Assembly (NCBI GenBank): GCA_015680685.1
Contig: MNCI01034627.1
Location: 893,193 to 957,192, forward strand
Source: Gnetum montanum
Taxonomy: Eukaryota > Streptophyta > Gnetopsida > Gnetales > Gnetaceae
Direction: 5' to 3'
Length of the DNA stretch: 64,000 nucleotides
The notes under the pieces are model-generated. The model made no database searches. It saw nothing but the letters and a program-made list of their open reading frames with translations, and was not told the DNA's origin. The stretch's first letter is position 1. Each line of letters begins with the position of its first letter. Below are positions 1 through 11,911 of this stretch, piece by piece. Both the position numbers and the translations under genes were made by a program.

Positions 1-503
1 GCAATTTCTTTTAATGCTTTAAGTAATTAAAGTAATTAAATTAAGCTATTTTAAGCTAAATTAAGCTAGATTAAACAATGATTAATTAACCACATAAGTA
101 TGACCACTTCGAGCATATGCTTGATACTTGGTAATCCTAATAATGTTTAATGTTTGGTAACCTAGTAGCGTTAAACATGTTCAGGATGTATATGGCAAGT
201 GGGAATGGATGCTTATGTTAGGATTAATTAAATGTTAGTTGGTTAGAGTAAATTAGTAATTAACTATATAATTCTTTATTCTTAGGCGACTTAGAACATA
301 AAACATAAAAATGATAAAAATCATATGCCTCAATTGCACTTGACCATACCTTTGCATTTCACAAGTGTAATTGGAAAGACAATATGGTTAGTTTTACATC
401 CTTGAGACTAGTATACTTAGAAGGCTATAAGTTCACAAAATTTGACTAGATCACATGTGAATGCTTAGTGATTCGTATGGTTGGATATAGGGTCTATGAA
501 TCA
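1..503 (+). repeat. Partial LTR of family F
   Basis: This block is a diverged copy of the 3' two thirds of the LTRs at 53850-54690 and 58053-58834. The shared landmarks come in the same order: a TA-rich stretch, gaccacttcgagca, a gtttggtaacc-like word, gtgggaatggatgc, an aaaacataaaaat word and gtatggttg near the end. The LTR 5' part lies before the window. The expected CATCA end aligns with the bases ending near 503. No primer site follows it, so it is a 3' LTR, a solo LTR or too decayed to tell. Bases 504-698 hold nothing I recognise. Confidence 0.7.
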
Positions 504-698
504 AAGATATAATTTTTTAATTAAGTCGTGGTCTTGATCATAGTTGAACAAGGTTTCTTCTTCTACTTCTATTTCTAGTTACATGACATTAATCCATTAT
601 GAAACCTAATAGATATTTAGATTACACTATTGCAAGTACTCAGAGAAAGTAAAGGCATTGATATCCTAGAATTTTTGTAGTGCCTCTTCTTTTTTCTT

Positions 699-1714
699 TG
701 TAGCGATAAAAAAACTTGAGCTGAAAATCAAAGAGATCTATGTGCAAAAATTTTACCCATAAGATCCATGGGTTTTGAAAAGGATTTGAGGTACCTTAGG
801 TAGTCTTTTCGATCACCTAAGGACTAACAAGTCTATTATCAAATGAAATGAGGTAAAAATGAGTGATAAAATGGATAAATAATGGATCCAATGCTCAATC
901 TAGGAGTGAACAAAGAAATGATAGATAAAAGAATAGAAAATGTTATCAAAACAACTACAAAATGTTGTATTAATTTTTGAAGAGGATAAGGTATAGAGAA
1001 TACAAATTATAAAAATATAGAAATGTGGATATTCTAGAAATCTTTGCAATGATGTTGGTAGAGTCTTATCATGCTGGTAGGCAAAGTGTGTCTTGTAGGT
1101 ATCCTAAACACATATGGATTCTTTGATCTATTCTCAAATATCATCTACAACTATAATAGGTTCTTGGTTTCTCCAATTATTTGCATTGGGAAAAAGGATG
1201 TAGAATCTCAAATCTTTGCTCTACTCTAAAAGTCTTTAGTATAGAGAAATCTCCAATGATCCAAAAGTCTTGTGCAAAAAGGTCTTATATTTACCAAATT
1301 TTTTTATTTGCCAAAAAATCCTGAAAATGCTATTAATTCTTGGTTAAATAGGACATGATTTGCTATTTCTCTATTAATTAATCTTTGGAAAGTTTCTTGT
1401 ATGTTTGCATAGCATTTTTGATCATTATTATGGCTCAAAATTGTATTTTTTTGAGTAATTTGACTAGGAATGTCAACGTTTTTGACATTGTGGGATCTAA
1501 TTACACTTCTCTAGTATAATTAATGGCATTTTTATATTTGATACCATGAATTACACTTTACAAAGTGAGACTGCACTAGGCGTTTGAAAAAATTAGTGTT
1601 ACCAGGTGAATTTTTTGAAGGGAAATCAAGACATTTATTTTTGCTCTTAAATCCAATCAAAATTTGGCTACAAGTCTTTCCTATTTACAACTAAATTTTC
1701 TTTGAGGTGTTTCA
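699..1714 (-). repeat. 3' LTR of gypsy element D
   Basis: On the minus strand the LTR begins TGAAACACC at 1714 and ends GCTACA at 699, the same ends as the LTRs of element B. Near its left end a ggtaccttaggtagtc word followed by gatcacctaaggac aligns with corresponding bases in the B LTRs and in the C LTR near 20610. It is about 1.0 kb. No second copy of this LTR is visible to the right of D, so the 5' end of D is lost or too diverged to see. Confidence 0.65.
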
Positions 1715-2800
1715 TTGGTTCCTAATTATTAAAGTTTTGAGAATTGACCTAAAAGACATCAAAAAAGAATGCAAAACATTGCTGCATGTTCATCATCAAT
1801 GCTTCTCTATTTACACTTGATTATGTAGCTTGTTGAATCATGCCAAGTTGTGTTCATGATGAAGAAGTAAGATAAAAATGAAATGATGCTAATATGGAAT
1901 GAGGTAACAACCACATTGAATACTAAAGAATGGTCAAATAGGCTAATGAAGAATTCAAAATGTTTTAACATCATGGTTATGACTTAGTTATGTGCCCATT
2001 TGCGGATGAGGTCTTCATGATTTATACTTGTAATACTAGTTACATATGGTTGGATTTGAAGAAATTAATGCTTTGATATTTGCTTCTTTGATCACTTGGG
2101 TTATTTATTTTCTTTTTTTTGGAGTGAAACCTTCTTTAGGTTTCATTTCCAAGGATGAGTTTTATTTTCTTGTTGAATGAAAAGTTTGGAGATTTAGTGA
2201 ACTAATTGCCGGAGCATGTTGTAGAAGATGTCACATGGTCATGATACACGAATGTCAAACATAGGTTTTCATCATTAATAGTGAAAGGCGTGAAATTAGT
2301 ATATGGCTATGGATATGTAAGGTTAATGAAAATGATATGAGGCAACCACTATTGGGATGATCAAATAAGCTAGTCAAATCTCATGTATTGAGATTGTGTG
2401 GTAACTTACTACTACAATGAGTCAAACCTTTGCAATGACTTTAGGCTCATCCTATAAATGCAACTTTGAAAGAATAAGAAAACAAGTTAAAGGAATTAGA
2501 GATTACATGATGTTACATTAAATAACATGTAAACATTGGCCACCATGAGATGCAGTTGGTAGTACTTAAGAACTTTATATTTTTCTTTGTAGATTTATAT
2601 AAGACTTGAAATATTTTAAGTCCAAAGAGATAGAAGGTCATGCAGGTTCAATTGTTATAGGCTACTAGGTTTAATCAACATCATACATCTGGTTGAATAT
2701 GTGAATAAAGATAAACAAAGGCTAAGATCAAACAAGTTAATATTAGATATTATAAGACTTGAGATAGGAATGGTTGATCATGTTGATCAATTCATTTCCA
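1715..2800 (-). other. D polypurine tract and long 3' noncoding tail
   Basis: The bases just right of the LTR are the decayed minus-strand polypurine tract; the same place in C and B reads AAAGAGGGGCC. The next kilobase has no reading frame but is colinear with 21671-22778 in element C. Shared words include gaattgacct, aagaatgcaaaaca, catggttatg and attttcttgttgaatga. The segment is therefore a family-wide untranslated region between the integrase stop and the LTR. Confidence 0.6.
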
Positions 2801-3990
2801 TTTAGGTCTAATATCTTAAAAGTTCTATTGCTGTAGGCTTTGGTAACCAAGAAAGATCCTTCCTAATTGGTTGTGAACTTATTTGCATGTTCACAAATAA
2901 CTTTGAGGACTAGGCCTTCTTTTCTTAACTCTCTATTGGTTTTGGATCATGATGGTAGTGTAGTTTTTGCTTCTTCTTATATTGTTTAATGTTGGTAAGC
3001 ATTTTTATTTCTTTCCTTTTATTGAATCTAGGTCAATAGTACGTAGTTCATTATGTTGCACAACATTGATTTATTTAGATAGAGCTATTCTCAACGATGG
3101 AACTTGTAATTAAGGGGGCAAAATAACCTTAGATTCATAAACTAGGCTATACGGTATGATATTAGTTGTATTTTGAAATATTGTTTATAGGCCCATTGTG
3201 CATACAATAGTTTCTCATTCCACTTTGATTTGCTATTGTTTAACATTTTCTTTAGAAGGTTAATGATAACTTTGTTACTGGATTTAGCTTGACCATTTGC
3301 TTGTGAATAGTAAGGCTATGAAAAAGAATGCTTAATATGTAATCATTGACAAAATGCTTGTGTTTCTTGACTACTAAATTTTGGTATGTTATATGTAAAA
3401 ATGACTAAAGGTAGGACAAAACGTGACACTATGTTATCCAAGATAAGTCAACATACTTGTTGTAATGTTATTTTCCTCAAAGGAATAACTTCAACCCACT
3501 TCATAAAATACTCTATTATAGTGATGATAAAGCTATGTCCTACAGAGGACTTAGGATTTATTGGTCCAATTATGTTAATTACCCAGCATTGGAATGAACA
3601 TGTAATCTGAGTAGTGTGTAACTTAGTTGGTGACACGCGTATGAGATTGTTGTGCCATTGACAAATATAACATGTTTTTACTTTTTGCATGCAGTTGCTT
3701 TCCATATAAGACTAATAGTATCCTAGGCATATGATCTTAGTAGTGGTCTTATATGTCCTCCACATATGTCATCATGTACTTATTGTAGGACTATATGGGC
3801 TTTTTCTTTACTCAAGCATACTAATAATACACCATCATAGAACATTCAACATAATGTGTTATCAACCACAATGACATATTATTTTTATTACTAACGTACA
3901 ACATTATTTAAAGAAGTAATAAGGTTCTTTGAAGGTTCACCATGCATGAGTTAGAACTTAATGTCATCGTACTATTCTTTTTAAGAAACA
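2801..3990 (-). pseudogene. Integrase remnant of element D
   Basis: This is the integrase of a Ty3/gypsy element, which would insert the element cDNA into nuclear DNA. On the minus strand, 3705-3448 reads a CxxC zinc-finger end (CYICQWH), then the RNase H-fold core with IIGPINPKSSVGHSFI and YFMKWVEVIPLRK. Further left come the TDNG-like segment and an RRWHE/WAYRT-like helix region, heavily mutated. The C-terminal end falls near 2820. The same order is seen in B (37060-35871) and C. Many stops and frameshifts make it non-functional. It follows RT and RNase H on the same strand, the normal gypsy order. Confidence 0.75.
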
Positions 3991-4149
3991 TTTCCTATAG
4001 TTTCTATGGAATTGGTTTCAATTTTTTGCATGATTAGATAAGCACAATTTTTCATCATGAAATGTAATTTACTAAACACATCAAGCATCACATTTAGGCC
4101 TAACATAGTTACGACATTAGTGGATATATTTTTAGCTTAAGGAATGTGT

Positions 4150-4900
4150 TGTATGTCAATAATTGTAACTGTTTAAATGAGTATTTTTGCTAAGTCATAG
4201 TATGGTTGTAAGCATTTAGCTTTGCAAGCATATACTTCAATTACTTGATTAACTACTAGTTGAGAACTACCCTTTATAATTAAGCATGTAAATCCATGGG
4301 CACGAGCTATCATCAATCCCCTGATTAAGCCTTCATACTTTGCCATGTTTTTGGTACATGAAAACTCAAAATGATAGGAAAAAGGTTGGATTTCATCTAA
4401 GGAAAATATGATGATGACAATGGTCCTATGTATTGTTGAAGCTCCATCTAAGTGCATAATGGCCTCATAACCTTTAGGTACATTGTTAATTACATTGACA
4501 TGCTCATTAGGAAACTTGGGATCTATTACTACATTGTCTTCAATTAGAGAACTGATTAACTATGTAGCTATGTATTGACCTTTTATTGAGGCTTCAGAAA
4601 TGTAGTATAGGATGAATTTGGCTATTATGGCTTTCCATTAGGCTATTCAACTACTCTAGTATATGTTAGATGCAATAGCCCTTAATATGTTATCCTTACA
4701 TATGATATTGACTTGACTCCTAAAGATGTAGTATCTCTAATTCTTCAATGAATAGACTAAGGTCAAACAATTTTTTTTAGCTTTGGTGTATCACATGTCA
4801 TAGGTTACTAATGCATGGCTTAAGTAGTAAACATGCATCTCTACTTTGTCCTCTCATTTTTGATAATGAAAAAAGGCTATGGATGTATCGAAGATTACAA
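4150..4900 (-). pseudogene. Two RNase H segments of element D
   Basis: Two degraded RNase H-type segments lie between RT and integrase. The first, at about 4860-4560, has the end of the RT-linked RNase H. The second, 4457-4173, begins MHLDGAST, has the AKYEGLIRGL helix and GSSQLVVNQV. This matches the extra plant-type RNase H that Tat-lineage gypsy elements carry in addition to the RT-linked one (known for the lineage). Key residues visible are the D of HLDGA and the E of KYEGL; the third acidic residue, usually GDSQL, is S here. These domains would remove the RNA strand during cDNA synthesis. The copy is inactive because of stops. Confidence 0.65.
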
Positions 4901-6060
4901 GGTAGATGAAGAATGATTTATCTTTTGGATGTGGATACACAATTGGCAATTAGGTTAACTCTTGGTTAATATTATCAAAGGTTGTTTGGCATTTTTTTGT
5001 CCACTCATAGTGAACTCCCATCTTGAGCAAGTATTGCGTAGGTTGTAACTTATCTATAAGTTTTGAGATGAACCTACAAATGAATCGTAGTCTACCTTGT
5101 AAATCAAGTATCTCCTTGAGATTACTAGGGGTTGATAAATTGGTTATGACCTTAACCTTATCACGATTGACATGTATTCCTACCTTGGAGACTATTAATC
5201 TAAGCAGCTTTCTAGTTTTAACATGATAGACACATTTCTTAGGGTTGATTCGAAGCTCATGTTTGAGACAATGTTGGAGTACTGAGTTCAAGTCATGTGC
5301 ATAGTCATGAGCTACCTTGGACTTTATTGTGATATCGTCAACATAGTCATTGAGTAAGCCTAGCATGTAGTCACCAAAGATATAGGTCATTGCACATTAA
5401 TATGTTACACCTATGTTCTTTAAACCAAAAGGTATCATCATGTAACAAAAGGATTCCCAAGGGATTATGAAGATTGTCTACAATTGATGTTTTGGGTTGA
5501 TCCTAATTCAGTTGTATCCTGAGAATCCATCCATAAAGGATAATAAGGCATGGCTAGTTATAGTACCAATGAGTTGATCAATACTAGGTAAAGGAAAATC
5601 ATTCTTGATGGTTACCTTGTTGAGGTCACAAAAATTAGTACATATGTGAATACCTCCATTTTTCTTAGGAACTACCACTATATTGAATACCTAATCAACA
5701 TAGTTGATAGCTTGAATGAAACATGCTTGGTAGAGTTTCTTGCTTTCATCACAAATTGCTAATGCTAAATCTACTCTAATCTTGTGAACCTTTTATTTTA
5801 TAGGATTGATGCTAGGGTCAAGCTTGATATTATGTTGAAGTAGGTATGGGTCAAGTCTTGGCATGTCTTCATAAGATTATGCAAAGGCTTCAATGTTGTC
5901 TTGGAGAGTCTTGGTGATGTCTTGAGAAAGTTGAGGCTTTAGTGAGAACCTAATTTTAGTGTTTTCTCCTCATCATTATGGGTTGTGATAGGGAATTCTA
6001 CTTGAGAATCCTTTGTGATGTCTTCATCCTCTAAATCAAGGGTTTTGACTATGTATTCAA
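4901..6060 (-). pseudogene. Reverse transcriptase of element D
   Basis: This is gypsy-type RT. The longest open piece is 5390-4950 and contains the catalytic YVDD (5345-5334), followed by NPKKCV and a thumb region with LQGRLRFICRFIS. Upstream, in other frames, lie FMDGFSGYN, FPLPSIDQLI, VPKKNGGIHIC and the pre-RT linker DMPRLDP at about 5860. The arrangement equals that of C (50900-49931). Stops and frameshifts break it into pieces, so it is a dead copy. The YVDD motif survives here, unlike in B. Confidence 0.8.
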
Positions 6061-7300
6061 GCCATTCTAAGGTTTTCTCTATTGAGGCTGTGGTCAGATA
6101 GGCTTTTAAGTTCAAGATTTAGACAACCAAGGTTAATTGGTCATTTGACATCACCATAGGGTCCATTTAGGCTTAAGGGAAAGTCAAAATGTTTCCATGT
6201 CTTCCTAGTTTAATCTTGCATGTTAACAAAAACATTGTAAATCACATCTTCATGGTAAAATTATCAAACGAGGCTAAAATAAGGTAAAATAATATAATAA
6301 ATAATATTAAATTTTTGTTTAGATCATTATATGATTTAGATAGATAATATTTTAATGAAAATGGCTAAAATTAGATAAAATAATGTGTTTTAAGGTCAAA
6401 TAAGCTATAAATGACCAAATATTCCATATTGACAACGTGTTTGAGCTATTGGGGTAGCATGTGGGCATCATACATTAGGTTGACATCCTATTTGGTAGTT
6501 TTGTGCAATGTGTGATTAGTGTAGATTTGGTTGATAGTGTATTTATGACAAATAAGCTATTAATCTCACTAGCACAATGTTTTTTAACCCTTTTTATTTT
6601 GGGTAGGGAGTTGTGGGATCACATCTTAGCATGTTTGACAAACCTAGGCAGCATGTTAACCATAAACTCATGCTTGTTAGCATGTCTAGGTTAATTTCAT
6701 TATCAATTTCATTGCCCTAGTATTTTTGGCATTTGGCATCTTGATTCTGGAGTTGTAGGGTCCACCTATTTAGCTTGTTGAGGTATAATGATAGCATTTT
6801 GGGCTATGAAAGGTAATTTCATTCCACAAGGTAGTGTATTGGGTTAATTTCATTGTTAATTTTATTAGCACAACATGTTTGACTTTTGGTGGGTTTGTCT
6901 AGGCTTCATGGGATCCACTTGACAATGTATTAGAGTAAGATGGACAATGTATTAGATCATAGAAACCATTTTTTCAAGAGAGAGAAATGTATAAAATCAA
7001 TTTCATTCTTGTAGCATATCTAACAGTTGGTACTTTTTGTTTATAGTTTGTGGGGTCCACATGTCATCATTATTGAGCACATGGGAAACGTCTAACGCTA
7101 GAAAAATCAATTTCTCATCAAGTGTTTGCATGTGAAGTTAATTTCTTTTTCAATTTCAATCTCATAACGTGTTTAGACTAGACTTGATATATTTAGGCAA
7201 TTAGGCACAACATGTTTGGGCTAAAGCAAGACATTTTCCATGAAATATTAGAGTGTAACATCAATTTCATATCTATAGTGTATTTGGGGTAGATTGGGGT
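6061..7300. other. AT-rich spacer between D pol and the antisense gene
   Basis: No coding potential is seen. The first part is made of reiterated ggctaaaataagg/ggtcaaat words and matches the character of 51240-52020, at the same place upstream of the RT of element C. The second part (about 6430-7280) repeats phrases such as 'aatttcattnncaatttcat' and 'tagcatgtttggg' at loose intervals, suggesting an old, diverged tandem array. Confidence 0.4.
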
Positions 7301-7308
7301 TATAAAAC
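7301..7308 (+). promoter_or_regulatory. TATA box of the antisense gene in D
   Basis: TATAAAAC on the plus strand lies about 140 bases before the exon 1 ATG at 7439. The element B copy has CATAAATA at 38636. In both, a leader beginning AAGCTCTTCA follows (about 7390 and 38658). The D copy has about 90 extra bases between TATA box and leader. Confidence 0.45.
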
Positions 7309-7438
7309 CTCATTACCATAGCATATTTAGAGAAATTTGATTTTTTTTATCTCTTGGGCTCAATGATTTTAAGCAAACTTGGAATTTCAAGCTCTTCACA
7401 TCAACAATCAGAGGTAAAGCACACAAAATTTAGTAGTC

Positions 7439-8650
7439 ATGGTAGGGAAGAATGGATCAACAAGCAAGAATGTAGGCATGGAGGAGGTAGAGGAGGTTAA
7501 GAGGATTGTTTTATCTAGGCTTCCACACCCATCTGCAAGAGAAGGATCTACTTCTATGACCTCTAGGTACCCATTTTATCTTCATTTTCTATTATTTTCT
7601 GGCATGGTTTTGGTAGCGTTCCTTACCTCTTAGGCTTGTGTATAATAAAATTTTTGATTTTTTGACTACATAGAATCAAGGTTCTATGTTTTTTGATAGC
7701 CCTAGGAATGAAATTTAGGTTTTTTGGCTTGTGTAGTGAAAATATGGATTTTTTCCAAGCTACATATGTAGCATTTTGGCCTATTTTGCCCATTTTCTGA
7801 CATTTATGATTTTTCTCGGCCACATGTGTTAGTGTTGATGAGATTTTTCAATCCCAAGGTTAGTTTCTTTAACCTCTAGTATTGTGGAATGTAGCATAGT
7901 AGGGTGTTAGGCCATGAATGTATTTTTTTTGTTTTTTCTTACTTTTTATGCTAAACTAGGAATTTGTTATGGTAAAAAAGTAGGGTTTTTTTTTTGTGAA
8001 ATTTTGCCAAAATTGGAAAAGTTTTACGTTTTTCCCATGCTTGAAAAAATGTTTTCAATTTTTTGTGCCTAAATTACTACATTTTTAGGGTTTTCATGCT
8101 TGAATTTTAGTGAATTAGGGTTTTTATTATTTTTTGGACAAATTTAAGGTTTTTCGATGCCTATATATGTAACATTTTGGTCAATTCTAACTTAATTAAT
8201 GATGTTTACCACATTTATAGATTGTAATTAATTTTTAAAACTTTTTAGAATTTTTTTCTACTCCTAGGACAACATTTGCCATAATTTTTTTCCTAAATGT
8301 AGGGTTTCGGGTTTTTCTTATCATTCTTGACAACATTTTTATGCTTGGTGCTTGGGATGGATGTTGTGAGTTTTTCTTTAACCCTGTGGTCAACACGTTT
8401 TGTCCCTAGTTCTACAAGAGTAGCATTTTTGAGTCTTCTTACTTGTGAATGCAGTGTATTAGACACTCTGGGATTTTTGTGGGGAGGAAAGATAATGTTT
8501 ACATACCTAAGACTAAGAAATCTCGTTGTTTTTGCCTTCTTCTCCCTCCATTCTTGGTGTTTTGGACTATCCCAGCCCTTAAACCATTTTTATTAGGATT
8601 ATTCACTTTCTCAGGCTTCAACACTATTGATCTTGGTCACATATTTTAGT
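7439..8650 (+). pseudogene. Antisense intron-containing gene remnant in D
   Basis: The gene runs opposite to the pol genes of D. Exon 1 starts at ATG 7439 and encodes MVGKNGSTSKNV, then MEEVEEVKRIVLSRL, ending TSMTSR before a GTACCC splice-donor-like site near 7567. It aligns with exon 1 of the gene in B (38792), which encodes a KVEEVKQTL core and also ends in TR before GTAGGC. A long T-rich intron-like stretch follows. A second exon-like piece starts after a GCAG acceptor near 8455 and includes a hydrophobic LLLPPFLVFWT segment that lines up with FLLDHFSVIVWSS in B. Nothing after 8650 is recognisable, so most 3' exons are lost. The function is unknown. Exon 1 is well supported by comparison; later exons are tentative. 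Confidence 0.45.
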
Positions 8651-11040
8651 GCAAAGTTTATTTAATGTTAATTGTTTGATTAAATGCTTGGCTATGTTCT
8701 ATATGTTAATTGTTTGTCAAAATGTGTCTCTATGTTTTACAAAATGTTAAAATATTTTGTTTTTGTGTTTATTATTTGAAAAAATATCAAATTTAGTTTT
8801 TCCAAGTCTAGTGCTGATAAAATGTCTAATTTTGTTGGGATTTGGTAGTTATTACATATACGAGTGTTGGTGATTGTTTAGGACTTCCAATGTTTCCTTT
8901 GGTGTTGTGATAGGGATCATGGGAAATGAAGGTGTTCTTTCAAACTTGGGTTTAGGTGTTCGCTAGTCTCTGGAAACACCAAGGCCTAGATACCTCCAAA
9001 TAAACTTAGTGGTAATAGAGAAAACTAAGTGTAAATGTGTGTTTGTTTTTATAAATGTTAAAATGGTCGGGTTTGTGTATTAATTTGTAACTGGCTATTA
9101 TAATAGAAATTTAGCTAACTTTATTGAATACTGTGCATCATTAAGGGCTCCTATTTTGTCAAGTCACATAGTCTATATAGTCTCTATGGTATATTACTTT
9201 GAACAAATAAAATTTTTATCAAAATGCTTAAGCACAATTCTGTAGAAATTTACTCCTAGTTTTTCCTAGAGAAAAAATTCTGCAAGAAAAGTAGAAATAG
9301 AGTGACATTCAATGGATTTTAAATAAAAAGAAGAGAGAAGGTAGATTATTGTGGAATCTCAAACATTGAAGTAAGATAACATGAACACGAGGAAACACTT
9401 CGAAATAAAGCTATTCTAATTTAATCCAAGGTGTTAGAAATTATTTAATTCCTTCGAGCTTAACAAGCAATTTTATAAAAGAATCTTCTATTGAACTACT
9501 CAAAATGCATTGTAGAAGGAAAATACAAGCAATTATATGGTTGTTTAATAATATCAAGAATTGTAAAAAATAGAGCTATTAGAAAAGGTATAACAATTTG
9601 AAGATCAAACATGAGTAAAAACTTTAAAATTAAAGCTATTTTAAGTCAACTCAAAATATTAAAGATTTTCTAGATCCTTTTGACTTGAACAAAAATTTCA
9701 TAAAGACATTACTATTAAATTACTCAAGATGCTTTTCAAAGAAAAATACAAGCTCTTACATGGATAACTAATAGAAGTCTAGAATTGCAAGAAAATAGAG
9801 CTATCAGAGTAATCTATAAATTCTACGATTAAATGTGAAGCACAGTACTATCTAAACTATGAGCTAAACAACTTAGACAAAATGAGAAGAAAAAGAACTC
9901 ACAACATTTAAACAAAGTAGTTGAATTGATGTTGCAATTAGCAAGCCATTTTACAAGTAATCTTTAATATTTATTCTAATTTCCTTTGCAACCCCACCCC
10001 CTGCCAACCCTTGAAGCCATTTTTATAGTAGCTTTTTGGTAATTACAAACATCATGGGAAATTAAAATTAGTTACAACCACTATGGAAATTTAGTTACAA
10101 CTACTATAGAAATAAAAGCTATAGTTGCCAAATGTCGTACGTTGAATAATTGTCCCATAAGTTCCCTTTCTTCTTAAATAATAACTATTTTTTGAAACAT
10201 TTAAATTAATTTTATTTTAGTGTAATATTTTAGGAGATAAATAATACGTCTTGCTCGTCTTATTTGTACATAAGAAGTGGGCCTCAACCCATCATCAACT
10301 TAGGCGTTGATCATCATCAACATTGAACATGATAGGAAAGGGACGACAAGCCTAATGGTGGAAACATCGGCATTGTTGCACATAGATTTTACATTATTTT
10401 GTGCATCTCATTTTGCAGAAGAAGAAACATTAGCAATAGCAGCAAAGCATCAGTAGTAGAAAGCGCAACCCAGGATGGATTAGTAGCATAGCATCTGCAC
10501 AGATCTTTCCATGAAAACAAAAACAATTTAATCACTGTTATAGATCACGCTGGTTTTGGCAGCTGATGCAGTTTCCTCAACATTGTGATGCAAGGATCCT
10601 CAATATCCCAACTCTGCAATGGTAGCAACTTCTACAAACCACGCCACATGCTTACCATCCATTGCATATCCTTGCCTCGCCCCCTCCTGATAACTATGTT
10701 AATTTCCAATCTCTTTACACCTGATGGCATCTACAAGAGATTGCTCATGAGATGTACATAGTTGCACACACACTTGTGTGTAGTAAACTTACAGAGCATC
10801 ACTCTAATGTAATCAAGTTGTATAGGATCATGCTGCTGCTAGTATCATCTTCAAACCCTTGTGATTTTCCGAAAGCCTTGGCTACCAAGTGGACAACAAA
10901 TAAAAAGGAGAATTTGGTTCTCTAGCTTGAGTATATCCTGAATTAGCACATGTCGCATGTCTATTTCTTTGAACATAGTAAGGTGAGGCCACTCTTATGT
11001 GTTCAAATCCTTAAATGACTTATTTGCCAATGCCAAAAGT
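8651..11040. other. Unassigned AT-rich DNA
   Basis: I see no supported gene here. It may include the missing 5' half of element D (gag, 5' LTR), but no gag motif, primer site or LTR end is recognisable. 10250-11040 is less AT-rich than the rest and, on the minus strand, may be a decayed extension of the coding fragment at 11041-11476. Confidence 0.3.
9396..9840. repeat. Diverged tandem duplication, about 220 bp unit
   Basis: Two units (about 9396-9620 and 9628-9840) share the order: aaagctatt, a cgagcttaacaa- or gacttgaacaaa-type word, ttnnataaaaga, ttgaactactcaa, a gaaaatacaagc word, and an ending aagaaaatagagctat. The units are old and only moderately similar. Confidence 0.5.
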
Positions 11041-11476
11041 GCCTCTTTTTTATTTCATTTCCCAAACGGAAGGATGCGTTGAAATGCAAAGCACCCATGC
11101 TAACAATGCAAGGTGAGAAAATATTGACAAGCCCATCATTCTCATGCTTGCCCATTACTGATGGAACTTTCTAGATAACATTGGCACTATTACCGTTTAT
11201 CCCTATCAAGGCAGAGCCATGTTCAGTGCCAAAATTCTGTACATCCAAAATCAAAATTCTTATGTGCTTAGGCATATCTGCCATCATGCATGCAATTGCA
11301 ATTACGTGCCTGGCAGCATTAATACTCGAAATCCCTTTGATACTAAAATCAAATTTTAGATGCTTAACAATGTATCCTTGCCATTTGTTGGGATCTACGG
11401 TGACATGCTCATGATGGCAAGACTCTTGAAAAATATGGGTGCTATAAATGATTCTATGTATTTCACAATGTTGCAA
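11041..11476 (-). pseudogene. Fragment of an unrecognised protein-coding gene
   Basis: The minus strand has a 101-codon open stretch (11476-11171) with protein-like composition: GYIVKHLKFDFSIKGISSI, then an alanine-rich helix, IRILILDVQNFGTEHG and ALIGINGNSAN. After one stop it continues in frame with VMGKHENDGLVNIFSPCIV and MGALHFNASFRLGN to about 11045. The text reads like a conserved folded domain rather than retroelement sequence, and it has no match to the gag or pol pieces nearby. I do not recognise the family. The start is not defined; the frame is broken by a TAG and, further left, by a frameshift, so it is a pseudogene or an exon of a decayed gene. No introns or promoter are evident. 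Confidence 0.4.
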
Positions 11477-11628
11477 GGTAACTTTGAAGTAGGGCTATAC
11501 GTATCAAAGATGTAACATTGCATGGTAGCATTTTATTGGCATCAAGCCAATCGTGTGGAAGAAGCAGGAAGGTAGCAAATGTTGTGTAATTTTATTTGGT
11601 ATTTGGTAGACCTCTGTGATGATGTATG

Positions 11629-11911
11629 TGTTAGCCTTTGAGGCTGTGCATTGCTAGCCTCAAATAAAAAACTTAAAAAAAAGAGAAAAAAACAAGGGCA
11701 AACAGAGGCAACTCAATTTTCAGATTTTTAGTCAACTGATAATGGCCTTTAAATAGGCAAATACATCAACAGAAAATAGCAACTTCTATAATGAATGACC
11801 TTTTAACTTTTGTAATGGTTGACCCTTCAACTATACAATAACCAACCTTTCAACTTTTGTAACGATCCACCCTTTAACTTTTGTAAGGAAATATTTTTTT
11901 AAAAGCCAACA
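11629..11911 (-). repeat. 3' LTR of copia element H
   Basis: It pairs with 15514-15813. Both contain gcattgctagcc, aactcaattttca, taatgacctttaaat-like words and a tandem series of about 28-bp units built on acccttcaacttttgtaatg. This copy has fewer or more decayed units than the 5' LTR and abuts RT coding sequence directly. Confidence 0.85.
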
